From the NCBI GenBank assembly GCA_041480065.1, contig JBGOZF010000017.1, positions 1 through 64,000 of the forward strand: a stretch of 64,000 bases of DNA, read 5' to 3'. The DNA is from Fen-999 sp041480065 (GTDB lineage Bacteria > Pseudomonadota > Gammaproteobacteria > Burkholderiales > Rhodocyclaceae). Position 1 is the stretch's first letter; the number at the start of each line of letters is the position of its first letter. Below, in pieces: positions 16,501 through 26,376 of the stretch. The notes under the pieces were generated by a model. It had not been told where the DNA came from. It worked only from the letters and a program-made list of their open reading frames with translations, and did not search any database. The position numbers were made by a program, and so were the translations under genes.

Positions 16501-19500
16501 TGGGTTTGCCCGCCGTGTTGTAGCTGGTCCGGGTGATGCCGCCCAAGGCATCGGTTTCTTCGAGAACGCGGCCTTCGCTGTCGAGCAGTCGGGTGAGGGT
16601 GATGCTTTCCTTGACACCCACGGCATTCGTGCGACTGTAGGTGCGCGCAATCTCACGGCCGTCGGCATCGAAGGTGTAGGTAGTCTGGTTGCCTGCGGCA
16701 TCGGTCTCGCTGGTGCGGTGGCCCTTGGCGTCGTAGCCATAGGTGGTGGCGTTTCCGGCGAAGTTGAGGCTTAGGAGATTGCCTTTGCTGTCATAACCCA
16801 AGGTCGTGGTTCTGCCCAGCGGTTCGGCGATCTGGCTCGGGGCGGGCCCGAAGTAGCTGTAGTTGGTGACGTTGCCGTTGGGGTCGGTCAGCGACTTGAG
16901 TTGGGTCTTCTGGATGCTGTCGTAGCCGTAAGATATTGTGTGGCCCAGCGGGTCGGTCTCGTTGAGTTGATTGCCAGTCTGAGGGTCGAAGGTCCGGGTA
17001 GTAATGTGGCCCAACGGGTCCGTGGTACTGGTCTCGTTGCCAAGAGCGTCATACGTATAACGGGTAGTCTGGCTCAGGGCATCCAGGATTTCGGTGACAT
17101 CGCCTTGGGCGTTGTAGGTGTAGGTGGTGGCATAGCCCCGGCGGTTCTTGACGACTTCCTTCTGGCTGGCCGTATCGTGGGTGATTGCCACCTTGTTGCC
17201 GGCAGCATCGTATTGCTCGATGAGTTTGCCGTCGTTGTCATAGACATTGCGCAGCACCAACATGCCGCGCGGGTCGGTGAAATCCACCAGGCCATGGCTA
17301 CGGTTGTAGCGGAAGTAGGATGTCTCGCCATTTCGATTGGTCACCGAGGCGAGATCGCCATTGACGTTGTAGGCGTAGGTTATGGCCTTGCCACTGGGAT
17401 CCGTAACCCGGGTGATGCGCCCCTGACTATCGCGCTGGAATGCGACACTTTGGCCATTGCTGTGCAGAATGCCACTGGCGCCATAGGTCATGGTGTTGCC
17501 ATAGGGGTCCTTGATCTGGGTGATGCCGACACCTTCCTTGAGGTAGTACTGGGTGCCGTCTTCCGTGGTGAGTTTGAAGTCCGTCGGGTTCCAGGGACCA
17601 AAGTTGTCCATGTCGTAGATCTGGCCGCCCTGCGCGATGAGGCTTGGTATGTTGATGGCTTCCAGCGTGCTGTTGGTGCCGGCGAGCGCAGTAAATTGGA
17701 TGCTGACATCCGGTACTTGTGCAAAGGCGCAGTCGGTGGCGTTCTTGGCCTCGAAGCGCTCGAGCTTTCCATCCGGAAGCGTGATGCTCACTTTGCGCTT
17801 GCCAGCCGGCCGCAGGCAAAGATTGAAGCCCTGCTTGACGACATTCCAGGACAGCCCCAACACCATGTTCTTGCGTATCTGGAGGTCCTGGTAGCCAACG
17901 CTCCAGCCGTAGCCGAAGTCGAGCGCTTCAGCTTTCCTGCGCGTGCTATAGGTGCGAGTGACGCGAATCGGGATGCCGACTGCTTCGACGCTGAGGTCTT
18001 CGAATGTGATATCGAAGTTGCCCACCTTCTGGTCGCCAATCACCTCCACCGTGACCATCGCTTGGGACTTGGCGCCGTTCGCGTCGGTAGCTTCCAGCAG
18101 GATGTCGTAGAGCCCGTTGTTCAGGGTCGTTATGTCGAAGCGCCCCAACGCGCCGTTGACCACCGGCGTCGTGCCGTGGGCGAATTCAGCGAATTGCATC
18201 GTGCCGGAAGGGGCGGCCAGCAGGCGATACCCAGCCAAATTGCTGTCGGTTGCAGTGCCGACAATATCGACCGGGCCGTATAGCTCGGTATCGACGACCG
18301 GTGCAGTAATGGCAACGGTTGGCGGTGTTGCGTCGCCTGCAATTTGTCCGCTGAAGTAGCCTTCTTTGCTGACACTTCCCAAGACGTCCGCCACCGTCGC
18401 GACGACACGATGAACTCCGGACGAAACGTTGGTCACGGTCGCCTTGCCCAGGGCATCAAGCGCCACCGGCACACCGTCCACATTCAGGGTCCGTGTCGCC
18501 GTCCCCTGTCCGCCGCGAAATGCGACAGTAACGGCGACCGAGCCGCCTACGGGTACTACTTGAGGCGCGACGCTCAGATCCAGATCGAGCGGTAGGGCAT
18601 TCACCTGCGGCGTCACCACGATTTCCACGATCGCTGGGGCGCTGGGCAGAACGGCATCCCGGGCACGATAGGAGAAATGATCGACGCCCGCGAAGCCGAG
18701 GTTGGGCGTATAAGTGAATCCGCCATTGGCCTGGAGGGTCAAACCACCGCTTGTGGTACTTGAGACCAGTTCGGCAGTCAGCGGATCATGTTGGGCGTCG
18801 CTGTCATTCGCCAATACGCCGGGGGAGGCGACGTTGAGTGTCTGATTCTCGCCAATCGAATAGGCGTCGGCCGTTGCAGTCGGCGCCGTATTCTGCGCGA
18901 CCGGCGTCACCGTGATGGTCACGGTCGCTGGCGCGCTATTGAGCTTGCCGTCGCTGGCGCGGTAAGTGAAGGTTACGGTACCGCTGAAATTGGCCGCAGG
19001 GCTATAGGTTACCGAGCCGTCTGTATTCAGCGTGAGGATTCCGGATGCCGGCGGCGTCACCAGCTCGGCGGTAAGCGTGTCATGCTCGGCATCAGTGTCA
19101 TTGGCCAGAACGCCGGGCGCACCTACGGCAAGAATGGCGTCCTGATTAACGGTGTAGGAATCCGCATTGGCAACCGGGGCGGTATTGCGGACCTTCACTT
19201 CGACGATGGTGCTGTCTGGCAGCGAATTCTCCTTGCCGTCGTTGACTATCAACTGGACAAGGTACGTACCGGCGCTGTCGGCAAGGAAGGTCGCTGCCGC
19301 CGTCGTAGCACCGTTCAGTACGGCGCTGCTGCCGCTTGGGCGGACGGTGAAAGACCAACTGTAGGTTAGCGGGTCGAAGTTCGCGTCGCTGGAGGCACTT
19401 CCATTCAGCGTGACCGTGTCACCGACGAGAACATTGAGTTGATCCGGCCCGGCATTGGCCACCGGTTTCACATTGAGAGTGCTAATTGTGACGGTGTCCG

Positions 19501-21142
19501 GGGCGCTGGATAGCAGACCATCATTGACGACTAGCTGAAGCACATAGTCACCGGAACGATCCGCAACGAAGGTCGGTGACACGGAGATGCTGTTGCTCAG
19601 AGTCGCAGCGCTACCGACCGGCCGCGAAACAAACGACCAGGCATAGGTCAGTACAGCCCCGTCCGGATCGCCGGATGCGCTACCATCCAACATGACAGTC
19701 TGCCCAAAGGCGACTGACTGATCTGGACCGGCATTGCTTATCGGAGCGCGATTTTCGGTCGTCACTACCACCTGATCCGGCACGCTGTTCTCATAGCCAT
19801 CATTGACGATGAGCTGGATGACATAAGTACCGGAGCGATCCGCGACGAACGTCGGCCTTATCGCGGTGCTATTCGAAAGTGCCGCAACGCTGCCCGCAGG
19901 TGCTGAAATGATCGACCAGGCGAAGCTCAGGCTTTGGCCATCCACATCGTGTGAGCCTCTGCCGTCCAGTTGAACGGTATTACCGGCGAATATGCCCCCC
20001 TGATCGGGCCCAGCGTTGGCAACAGGCTTGACGTTGGTGGAGGTAACGACGACGGTATCGGCGACACTACTGGCCAGACCGTCGTTAACGATCAATTGCA
20101 CGACGTAGGTACCCAACGTATCAACAATGAACGTTGGCTTCACTGCTGCGGTATTGGACAATGCGGCTTGGCTGCCAACCGGACGGGACAAAAAGGCCCA
20201 CGAATACGAAAGGGCTTGGCCATCTATATCCGTCGAACCGCTACCGTCCAGCGTGAATGTCTGACCCACCACGACGTTCTGATCTCTTCCGGCATTTGCC
20301 ACCGGCACCGTATTTTCCAGAGAGACGACAACCTCATCCGGCGCACTGGTGACGACACCATCCGACACTTGGAGTTGAACCCGATAGACACCAAACACGT
20401 CAGCCACGAAGGTGGGGGACACGGTATCGGCACCCGCGAGGACTGCGGCACTACCGGTTGGACGACTTGCAAAGCTCCAAGCATAGGTCAGGGAATCGCC
20501 GTCGACGTCATTGGATGCTGAGCCATCCAGTGTGGCTGTCCGCCCCGTAAACGTTGCCTGATCTGCCCCGGCATTGGCGACCGGGGATGAGTTGACTGTC
20601 GAGACAACTACCTCGTCCGGCGCACTGTTGGCAATCGAGTCGTTGACTATTAAACGGAAAACGTAGGTGCCAGGCCGATCCACCAAGACAGATGGTTTGA
20701 CCGCATTCGTGACACTGAGCGCCGCTGAACTGCCGGCCGGTCGAGAGACAATGCTCCAGGCATAGGTGAGCATCTGGCCATCGCTGTCGCTGGAGTTGGA
20801 ACCATCCAGGACGACAAGTTGCCCGACCCGTACAGTCTGATCAGCACCGGCTCTGGCCGTCGGTATGGTATTCGTGGCACAGGACGGCCGGGTGCAGCGC
20901 AATGCACAAATACGACCGTCCGAAGAATTGATAAGGCCATTGCCATCGGCATCTCTGGGATCGTCTGGTCCGGTAACCGGAAGCCGCTTGAGGGTGGCCT
21001 GCTGAATCAAGGTCAGATCGTCGCGGTCGATATCGCCATCGTGATCCGCGTCGCAGCTCATCGCAACGGCGATGCCACCCAACCATCCGCATTGCAGGGA
21101 CAGTACCAGCGCCAACATCAGATTCTTCGCGGATCGCATCAT
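13583..21142 (-). CDS. giant secreted RHS/YD-repeat toxin with dockerin-like, PKD and NucA/NucB-type DNase domains
   Basis: A 2519-residue protein. Residues 1-28 are a Sec signal peptide. Residues 30-90 hold two calcium-loop motifs (DADHDGDIDRDDL and DADGNGLINSSD), the pattern of a type I dockerin. Residues 92-652 are six PKD-like domains of about 93 residues each (consensus PVANAGPDQ, LTYAWSF, LIVNDG). Residues 653-846 are two cadherin-like domains (PGVLANDTDAEHD, PGVLANDSDAQHD), then an Ig-like part. From about 1040 to 2290 come an RHS entry region and long YD repeats, closing with the RHS core (HYDDTVMVQYNRARWYEAG, ANSDPSG). The last 226 residues end in a NucA/NucB-like nuclease (DCDEYPYAST at about 2443; NRRQGAKLVSFYN). 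Two ATGs at 21142 and 21139 follow a GGTGA site; the frame extended to 21232 has no signal peptide at its start. No PAAR or type VI marker is seen. Confidence 0.88.
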   Translation of the reverse strand: MMRSAKNLMLALVLSLQCGWLGGIAVAMSCDADHDGDIDRDDLTLIQQATLKRLPVTGPDDPRDADGNGLINSSDGRICALRCTRPSCATNTIPTARAGADQTVRVGQLVVLDGSNSSDSDGQMLTYAWSIVSRPAGSSAALSVTNAVKPSVLVDRPGTYVFRLIVNDSIANSAPDEVVVSTVNSSPVANAGADQATFTGRTATLDGSASNDVDGDSLTYAWSFASRPTGSAAVLAGADTVSPTFVADVFGVYRVQLQVSDGVVTSAPDEVVVSLENTVPVANAGRDQNVVVGQTFTLDGSGSTDIDGQALSYSWAFLSRPVGSQAALSNTAAVKPTFIVDTLGTYVVQLIVNDGLASSVADTVVVTSTNVKPVANAGPDQGGIFAGNTVQLDGRGSHDVDGQSLSFAWSIISAPAGSVAALSNSTAIRPTFVADRSGTYVIQLIVNDGYENSVPDQVVVTTENRAPISNAGPDQSVAFGQTVMLDGSASGDPDGAVLTYAWSFVSRPVGSAATLSNSISVSPTFVADRSGDYVLQLVVNDGLLSSAPDTVTISTLNVKPVANAGPDQLNVLVGDTVTLNGSASSDANFDPLTYSWSFTVRPSGSSAVLNGATTAAATFLADSAGTYLVQLIVNDGKENSLPDSTIVEVKVRNTAPVANADSYTVNQDAILAVGAPGVLANDTDAEHDTLTAELVTPPASGILTLNTDGSVTYSPAANFSGTVTFTYRASDGKLNSAPATVTITVTPVAQNTAPTATADAYSIGENQTLNVASPGVLANDSDAQHDPLTAELVSSTTSGGLTLQANGGFTYTPNLGFAGVDHFSYRARDAVLPSAPAIVEIVVTPQVNALPLDLDLSVAPQVVPVGGSVAVTVAFRGGQGTATRTLNVDGVPVALDALGKATVTNVSSGVHRVVATVADVLGSVSKEGYFSGQIAGDATPPTVAITAPVVDTELYGPVDIVGTATDSNLAGYRLLAAPSGTMQFAEFAHGTTPVVNGALGRFDITTLNNGLYDILLEATDANGAKSQAMVTVEVIGDQKVGNFDITFEDLSVEAVGIPIRVTRTYSTRRKAEALDFGYGWSVGYQDLQIRKNMVLGLSWNVVKQGFNLCLRPAGKRKVSITLPDGKLERFEAKNATDCAFAQVPDVSIQFTALAGTNSTLEAINIPSLIAQGGQIYDMDNFGPWNPTDFKLTTEDGTQYYLKEGVGITQIKDPYGNTMTYGASGILHSNGQSVAFQRDSQGRITRVTDPSGKAITYAYNVNGDLASVTNRNGETSYFRYNRSHGLVDFTDPRGMLVLRNVYDNDGKLIEQYDAAGNKVAITHDTASQKEVVKNRRGYATTYTYNAQGDVTEILDALSQTTRYTYDALGNETSTTDPLGHITTRTFDPQTGNQLNETDPLGHTISYGYDSIQKTQLKSLTDPNGNVTNYSYFGPAPSQIAEPLGRTTTLGYDSKGNLLSLNFAGNATTYGYDAKGHRTSETDAAGNQTTYTFDADGREIARTYSRTNAVGVKESITLTRLLDSEGRVLEETDALGGITRTSYNTAGKPTQVTDAQGRVTTYTYDAQARLIKTVYPDGTWEGTDYDANGNEVQKTDRAGRVTRHDYDALDRLVKVTYPDGSSEATEYDGAGRVSASVDPKGSRTANTYDAAGRLTETLDPAGGKTSDEYDANGNRTKTTDPQGRITVYQYDALNRLTQTTLPGGTTKTTVWRADGRKSSETDEAGNTTTYGYDALGRLAQVKQTLQGGDLFTAYGYDELGNKTSQTDAEGRITRWAYDKASRPISRTLPNGETETFQYDAAGNRIAHIDFAGRKTQAAFDANNRPTLILKPDSTTLSFTYSPTGQVETVTDARGTTKTTYDALDRVTRQDNPDGSFVAYAYDPAGNIVERSSPQGTTHYAYDANGRISQVTDPQNKTTAYTWNAANQSTKVQYPNGTETRFEYDQNGRVKQQAHLKTATLAVITATRYTVVGGLRTKVETFDDQSTAIETNNLLTLANPAAIKDYAYDALSRLTGETLAVRGSADMRTTTFVYDKVGNRKQKTVTVAGGTETTNYSYDTDDRLTLEAKAVGGSTTTTTYAWDANGSLSKKVTSIETILYGWDSENHLVEVKRGATEATAITVATYVYDADGNRVKKTEPATGKVTDYLVDSSFPFAQVVEEKTTQSGVTETAHYVWGIQLIKQIRGGQGTYYHADALGSVKALTDPAGNVTDLYEYEAFGELASHAGTTTNPYRYTGEHYDDTVMVQYNRARWYEAGVGRWMALDDFAGSQGKPATLNKYAYAGNEPVANSDPSGAFSMGEMSATMDIIGIQAVGALARYQISDMIGNALMSPLVDAAMNFLTSGRSISFGNPGAAGLLTVFAVQCRLTKKCYLRKIPVLVNGIQSPETSAHILDSIMGNGNTVDEMPRALPFLLLKGPTGERNDVPFYMRRASAQCNRDYGGKDCDEYPYASTLMGGKVAFTMGQVSLRLVPRSDNRRQGAKLVSFYNAAGVGPGKPFINLSVPYMPMFYVDKQGVAHFL

Positions 21143-21197
21143 GACTTCACCCGGATTGGTTGATTCAATAACGGTCGCCGGTGTCGCAAACACCATC

Positions 21198-21210
21198 GGT
21201 GTCTGACACC
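21198..21210. repeat. short perfect palindrome upstream of the RHS toxin gene
   Basis: GGTGTC and GACACC surround a single T. A partial second copy of the half-site (CGGTGTCG) lies at 21180-21187. The pair is 55-60 bases upstream of the toxin ATG, in the 170-base gap after the cohesin gene. It may be an operator or a small dispersed repeat. Confidence 0.35.
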
Positions 21211-21312
21211 AGCCCCCAGTCCCGCATACCAAAGGGAATCAATTGACTAATGCAATTTCTTGCTTGCGTCCCGAGACAAGGGCCCTTCACGGCCCAGGCA
21301 TTCAGGCATGGC

Positions 21313-21888
21313 TCAACGCCTCTTCAAACGTCCGACACCCAATGCCGCCAAAGCAGTCATCAGCAAGACCAAGCCACTAGGCTCGGGAACTTGTGCCGGC
21401 GCTGTGACATCGATGGCGCCAAGCGCCGTTGCATTCACGTTGACCGAATTGCCTTCCACATCGCCCAGCGTAGCGTTGTCGAAACTCAAGGCACCCCTGC
21501 CGACGGCCAACGTGTCAAAAACCAGAGAGAACAGCAATATGCGGTCGCTCTGCGTCGCCAGGAGCGCGACGGGATCATCCAGCGAAAAATCGCTGACCAC
21601 CACCTGTCCCATGTCGAGGGTTGTACCCAGCCCCATCGCAAAGCCGAGACCAACCCCATCCGTAGCCCGATCAAAGGAAAGAATCGCCGGATCGAACAGC
21701 ACATCGAAGTCATAATTGCCGAGTCCTCCCGGCAACACCCCATCGACCCAAACGGATACGCTCGCTTGGTTTCCGAGCGTCACGGTCTGCCCGCCCGGGG
21801 CGAACGACAGCGTATAAGCAGATGCAGTTGTCGAACAGAACACGAGCAGGATCAGCGCGTGGCGTATTTTGTGACATAACATCGTCAT
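21313..21888 (-). CDS. PEP-CTERM protein with a cohesin-like domain
   Basis: A 191-residue exported protein. Residues 1-24 are a signal peptide (ALILLVFCSTTASA). Residues 25-165 look like a cohesin domain: YTLSFAPGGQTVTLGNQASV, VWVDGVLPGGLGNYDFDVLF, DPAILSFD, then a beta-rich end. The C terminus is a textbook PEP-CTERM signal: V-PEPSG, a hydrophobic helix (LVLLMTALAALGVG) and RLKRR. PEP-CTERM proteins are recognised by an exosortase and sent to the surface or exopolysaccharide matrix. AGGGAG precedes the ATG at 21888. It lies 170 bases upstream of the dockerin-bearing RHS toxin on the same strand. The cohesin call rests on pattern recognition, the PEP-CTERM call is strong. Confidence 0.82.
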   Translation of the reverse strand: MTMLCHKIRHALILLVFCSTTASAYTLSFAPGGQTVTLGNQASVSVWVDGVLPGGLGNYDFDVLFDPAILSFDRATDGVGLGFAMGLGTTLDMGQVVVSDFSLDDPVALLATQSDRILLFSLVFDTLAVGRGALSFDNATLGDVEGNSVNVNATALGAIDVTAPAQVPEPSGLVLLMTALAALGVGRLKRR

Positions 21889-21971
21889 CGAGATCTCCCT
21901 GAATTCAAGTCACTTTGGATTCTTGATCACATGTGGCCGCAACGTTCAGCCCAAAAAATCCCGCATTCCAA

Positions 21972-21987
21972 TGCAATAACCATACCC
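21972..21987 (-). promoter_or_regulatory. possible sigma-54 promoter of the cohesin/PEP-CTERM gene
   Basis: On the minus strand the sequence GGGTATGGTTATTGCA has GG and GC dinucleotides with ten bases between them and TTGCA at the -12 side, a partial fit to the sigma-54 consensus (TGGCAC, N5, TTGCA). Transcription would start near 21961, about 73 bases before the ATG. PEP-CTERM genes are often sigma-54 dependent through the PrsK/PrsR system, which supports but does not prove the call. Confidence 0.4.
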
Positions 21988-21990
21988 AAT

Positions 21991-22013
21991 ATTGATTGTT
22001 CATGCCAATCAAT
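21991..22013. promoter_or_regulatory. inverted repeat next to the possible sigma-54 promoter
   Basis: ATTGATTG (21991-21998) and CAATCAAT (22006-22013) are perfect 8-base arms with a 7-base spacer. It lies immediately upstream of the possible -24 element. It could bind a regulator; the sequence does not name it. Confidence 0.4.
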
Positions 22014-22075
22014 GCTTAAGAACAATCGGGGAATTCTGCTGGTCACCGGATGTAAACATTTCCGACACCCTAATA

Positions 22076-22091
22076 CCAAATATGTATTTGG
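22076..22091. promoter_or_regulatory. palindrome at enhancer distance upstream of the cohesin gene
   Basis: CCAAATA and TATTTGG around a TG centre. It is about 115-130 bases upstream of the predicted start site, the usual distance for an enhancer-binding protein acting on a sigma-54 promoter. It lies in an AT-rich spacer that contrasts with the GC-rich surroundings. Confidence 0.35.
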
Positions 22092-22150
22092 CGCCTGCAT
22101 TTGGCACGTCGAATTCGTCATTCGATGACGACCGTCAGCAGCGCGCCAGG

Positions 22151-22487
22151 CGCGCCCAGATCAAGGAGTCCTAGTGGTCAAGGACGGCGAGGTCTTCCTG
22201 CTCGCGGTGCCCATATCAGCCCGCCGGCGACTGCCTCTACCCACGTCAATCCCGACCCGCTGCGCAAGCGCAAGCTGCTGCTGCTCGAGAAGGAAATCAA
22301 CAAACTGATCGGTAAGGTGGAACGGGCCGGCTACGCGCTGGTACCGCTGAACCTGCACTTCGCCAAGGGCCGGGGCAAACTCGACGTCGGCTTCGCCAAG
22401 GGCAAGAAGCAGTTTGACAAGCGCGACGCCGAGAAGGAAAAGGACTGGGAGCGCGCGAAGGCCCGGTTGATGCGGAACAAAGGGTAG
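22151..22487 (+). pseudogene. broken second copy of smpB (right boundary of the island)
   Basis: The sequence matches smpB codons 37-148 but has no 5' part. A four-base deletion creates a TAG (22170-22172) and a two-base insertion follows near 22204, so the frame is destroyed. After that, 93 residues can be aligned with 8 differences, and the natural stop is present (TAG instead of TAA). Many silent differences suggest that it diverged as a working gene, perhaps in another lineage, before it was broken. It is convergent with qmcA. Confidence 0.9.
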
Positions 22488-22517
22488 ACGCCCTGGATCC
22501 GCGTGGCGCCTGCTCAG

Positions 22518-23372
22518 TCAGTCACGCCGACCGAGCAGGCCCCGCAGGGTTTCCTGGATATCGGCGGGTAGCAGGATCGTCTTGGCGTTCTGCGAATCCG
22601 CGAGCCGGCTCATGGCGGTAATGTACTTCTCACCCAGCATGTAGCGCATGGGGGCCTCCTGAGTGCCGATTGCGGCGGCGACTCGCTTGATGGCTTCGGC
22701 GCTGGCTTCGGCCAGCGTCACCATGGCGTCGGCGTCGCGGCGCGCCGACTCCAGCCGCGCTTCGGCCTGGAGAATGGCCGACTGCTTGGTGCCCTCGGCC
22801 TTGGTGACCATGGCCTTTCTTTCCCGCTCGGCGGATGCCTGGGCTTCCATGGCCTTCTGCATGGATTCGGAAGGCTTGATGTCCTGGATTTCGACCGACT
22901 TGACGGTGAGTCCCCAATCGACGGCCTCGTCGGCGATGCTCTCGCGCAAACGCGCCTTGATCTTGTCGCGATTCGACAAGGCCTCGTCCAGGTTCATCTC
23001 GCCGACGATCGAACGCAAGGTCGTCATGATCATGTTGCGGATCGCCTCGGAGAAGTCGGTGACTCCGTACACAGCCTTGATCGGGTCGGTGACCTTGATG
23101 AAGGCGATCGCATTGGTAACGATCACCGCATTGTCCTTGGTGATGACCTCCTGCTCCTGAACATCGAGGATGATGTCCTTGGTCACCAGTTTGTAGGCAA
23201 TACGATCCAGGTAGGGAAGGATGATGTTGAGGCCGGGAAGCAAGGTGCCGTGGTACTTGCCTAGGCGCTCGACGATCCACTCTTCGCCCTGGGGCACGAT
23301 GCGCACGCCCTTGAGCAGCGTCACGACGACGAAGACGAGCAGTGCAACGACGACGATGAAACCTGCGTTCAT
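22518..23372 (-). CDS. qmcA: SPFH/Band 7 membrane protein (QmcA/paraslipin type)
   Basis: A 284-residue protein with one N-terminal membrane helix (AGFIVVVALLVFVVVTLL), a Band 7/SPFH domain (VPQGEEWIVERLGKYHGTL; DIILDVQEQEVITKDNA) and a long Ala/Glu-rich coiled coil. It forms oligomers in membrane microdomains and is usually paired with an NfeD protein, as here. The ATG at 23372 has GGAGG at the right distance; another ATG at 23384 would overlap the nfeD stop. Its 3' end is convergent with the smpB remnant. Confidence 0.88.
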   Translation of the reverse strand: MNAGFIVVVALLVFVVVTLLKGVRIVPQGEEWIVERLGKYHGTLLPGLNIILPYLDRIAYKLVTKDIILDVQEQEVITKDNAVIVTNAIAFIKVTDPIKAVYGVTDFSEAIRNMIMTTLRSIVGEMNLDEALSNRDKIKARLRESIADEAVDWGLTVKSVEIQDIKPSESMQKAMEAQASAERERKAMVTKAEGTKQSAILQAEARLESARRDADAMVTLAEASAEAIKRVAAAIGTQEAPMRYMLGEKYITAMSRLADSQNAKTILLPADIQETLRGLLGRRD

Positions 23373-23383
23373 GGTGCCCTCCA

Positions 23384-23827
23384 TCAGGACTTGGCGACTT
23401 TCAGGAAACTGCCTTCCACGCTGACGACCTTGACCCGCTCGCCAGCCTTGATTGCTTCATCGGCGATGCAAGGCCAGGTGTCGGTGCCCAGCAGCGGTTT
23501 CTGGAAACGGACTTCGCCCTTCTCGAACGGTGCCACGTTGCGGGCGAGCAGGCCGGCCTCGCCGATCACGTTGGCGTCGGCCGTGCCGATCAGGGTTTTG
23601 TGGCTGCCGGGCTTGAAGACCTTGAACCAGAGGACGACCAGAACCACCGAAGCGACCAGCCAGAGCCCCAACTGGGTCGTCAGGCTGGCGCCCGGCACCA
23701 CCGCGGCGAACAGTGCCACCAGGAGCGCACCCAGCCCGAACCAGACCAGCACGAATGCCGGCACCGCCAGTTCGGCGAGGATCAGAACGATACCGGCGAC
23801 TGCCCAGTGCCACCATTCGGGTTGCAT
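23384..23827 (-). CDS. NfeD-family membrane protein
   Basis: A 147-residue protein with two or three hydrophobic segments (WAVAGIVLILAELAVPAFVLV; GLWLVASVVLVVLW) and a C-terminal OB-fold (IGEAGLLARNVAPFEKGEVRF). Short NfeD proteins partner SPFH proteins such as QmcA in the membrane. Its stop overlaps the possible first ATG of qmcA. Confidence 0.87.
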   Translation of the reverse strand: MQPEWWHWAVAGIVLILAELAVPAFVLVWFGLGALLVALFAAVVPGASLTTQLGLWLVASVVLVVLWFKVFKPGSHKTLIGTADANVIGEAGLLARNVAPFEKGEVRFQKPLLGTDTWPCIADEAIKAGERVKVVSVEGSFLKVAKS

Positions 23828-23849
23828 GACGATCTCCCTACAAGAAAGC

Positions 23850-23917
23850 GAAGGGCCGCCCCGAGCTTTCTGCCCCTTGAGGGGAGAACCGAGTGAAGCG
23901 AGGTTTTCGGGGTGGGC
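23850..23917. repeat. GC-rich inverted repeat between nfeD and ppsA
   Basis: Imperfect outer arms (GGGCCGCCCCGA near 23852-23863 with TCGGGGTGGGC near 23908-23918) enclose a short inner stem CCCC-TTGA-GGGG (23873-23884). There is no long T tract, so it is more likely a dispersed intergenic element than a simple terminator, though it lies just after ppsA in the direction of transcription. Confidence 0.35.
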
Positions 23918-26302
<2,385 letters not shown>

Positions 26303-26317
26303 GTCACTCCCTCTTAT

Positions 26318-26347
26318 TTGTGGAAACATACGAAAGTCGGATATTTT
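26318..26347 (+). promoter_or_regulatory. possible sigma-70 promoter of ppsR
   Basis: TTGTGG (26318-26323) and TATTTT (26342-26347) are 18 bases apart, about 30 bases upstream of the ppsR ATG, in the 74-base gap between the divergent ppsA and ppsR genes. The fit is moderate. Confidence 0.4.
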
Positions 26348-26376
26348 AGCGATTTTGCTGCACTGCACACAGGGAA

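Noticed and set aside
13583..21142. Type VI secretion-delivered RHS effector
   Set aside because: There is a Sec signal peptide and no PAAR domain, VgrG gene or EagR-type chaperone gene nearby.
21143..21232. Longer N terminus for the RHS toxin
   Set aside because: It would put 30 extra residues before the signal peptide and covers the palindrome; the two ATGs at 21142 and 21139 have a ribosome binding site and start the signal peptide directly.
12789..22150. Prophage or integrative element with its own integrase
   Set aside because: No integrase, transposase or phage gene is present; only the toxin, immunity and cohesin genes are found.
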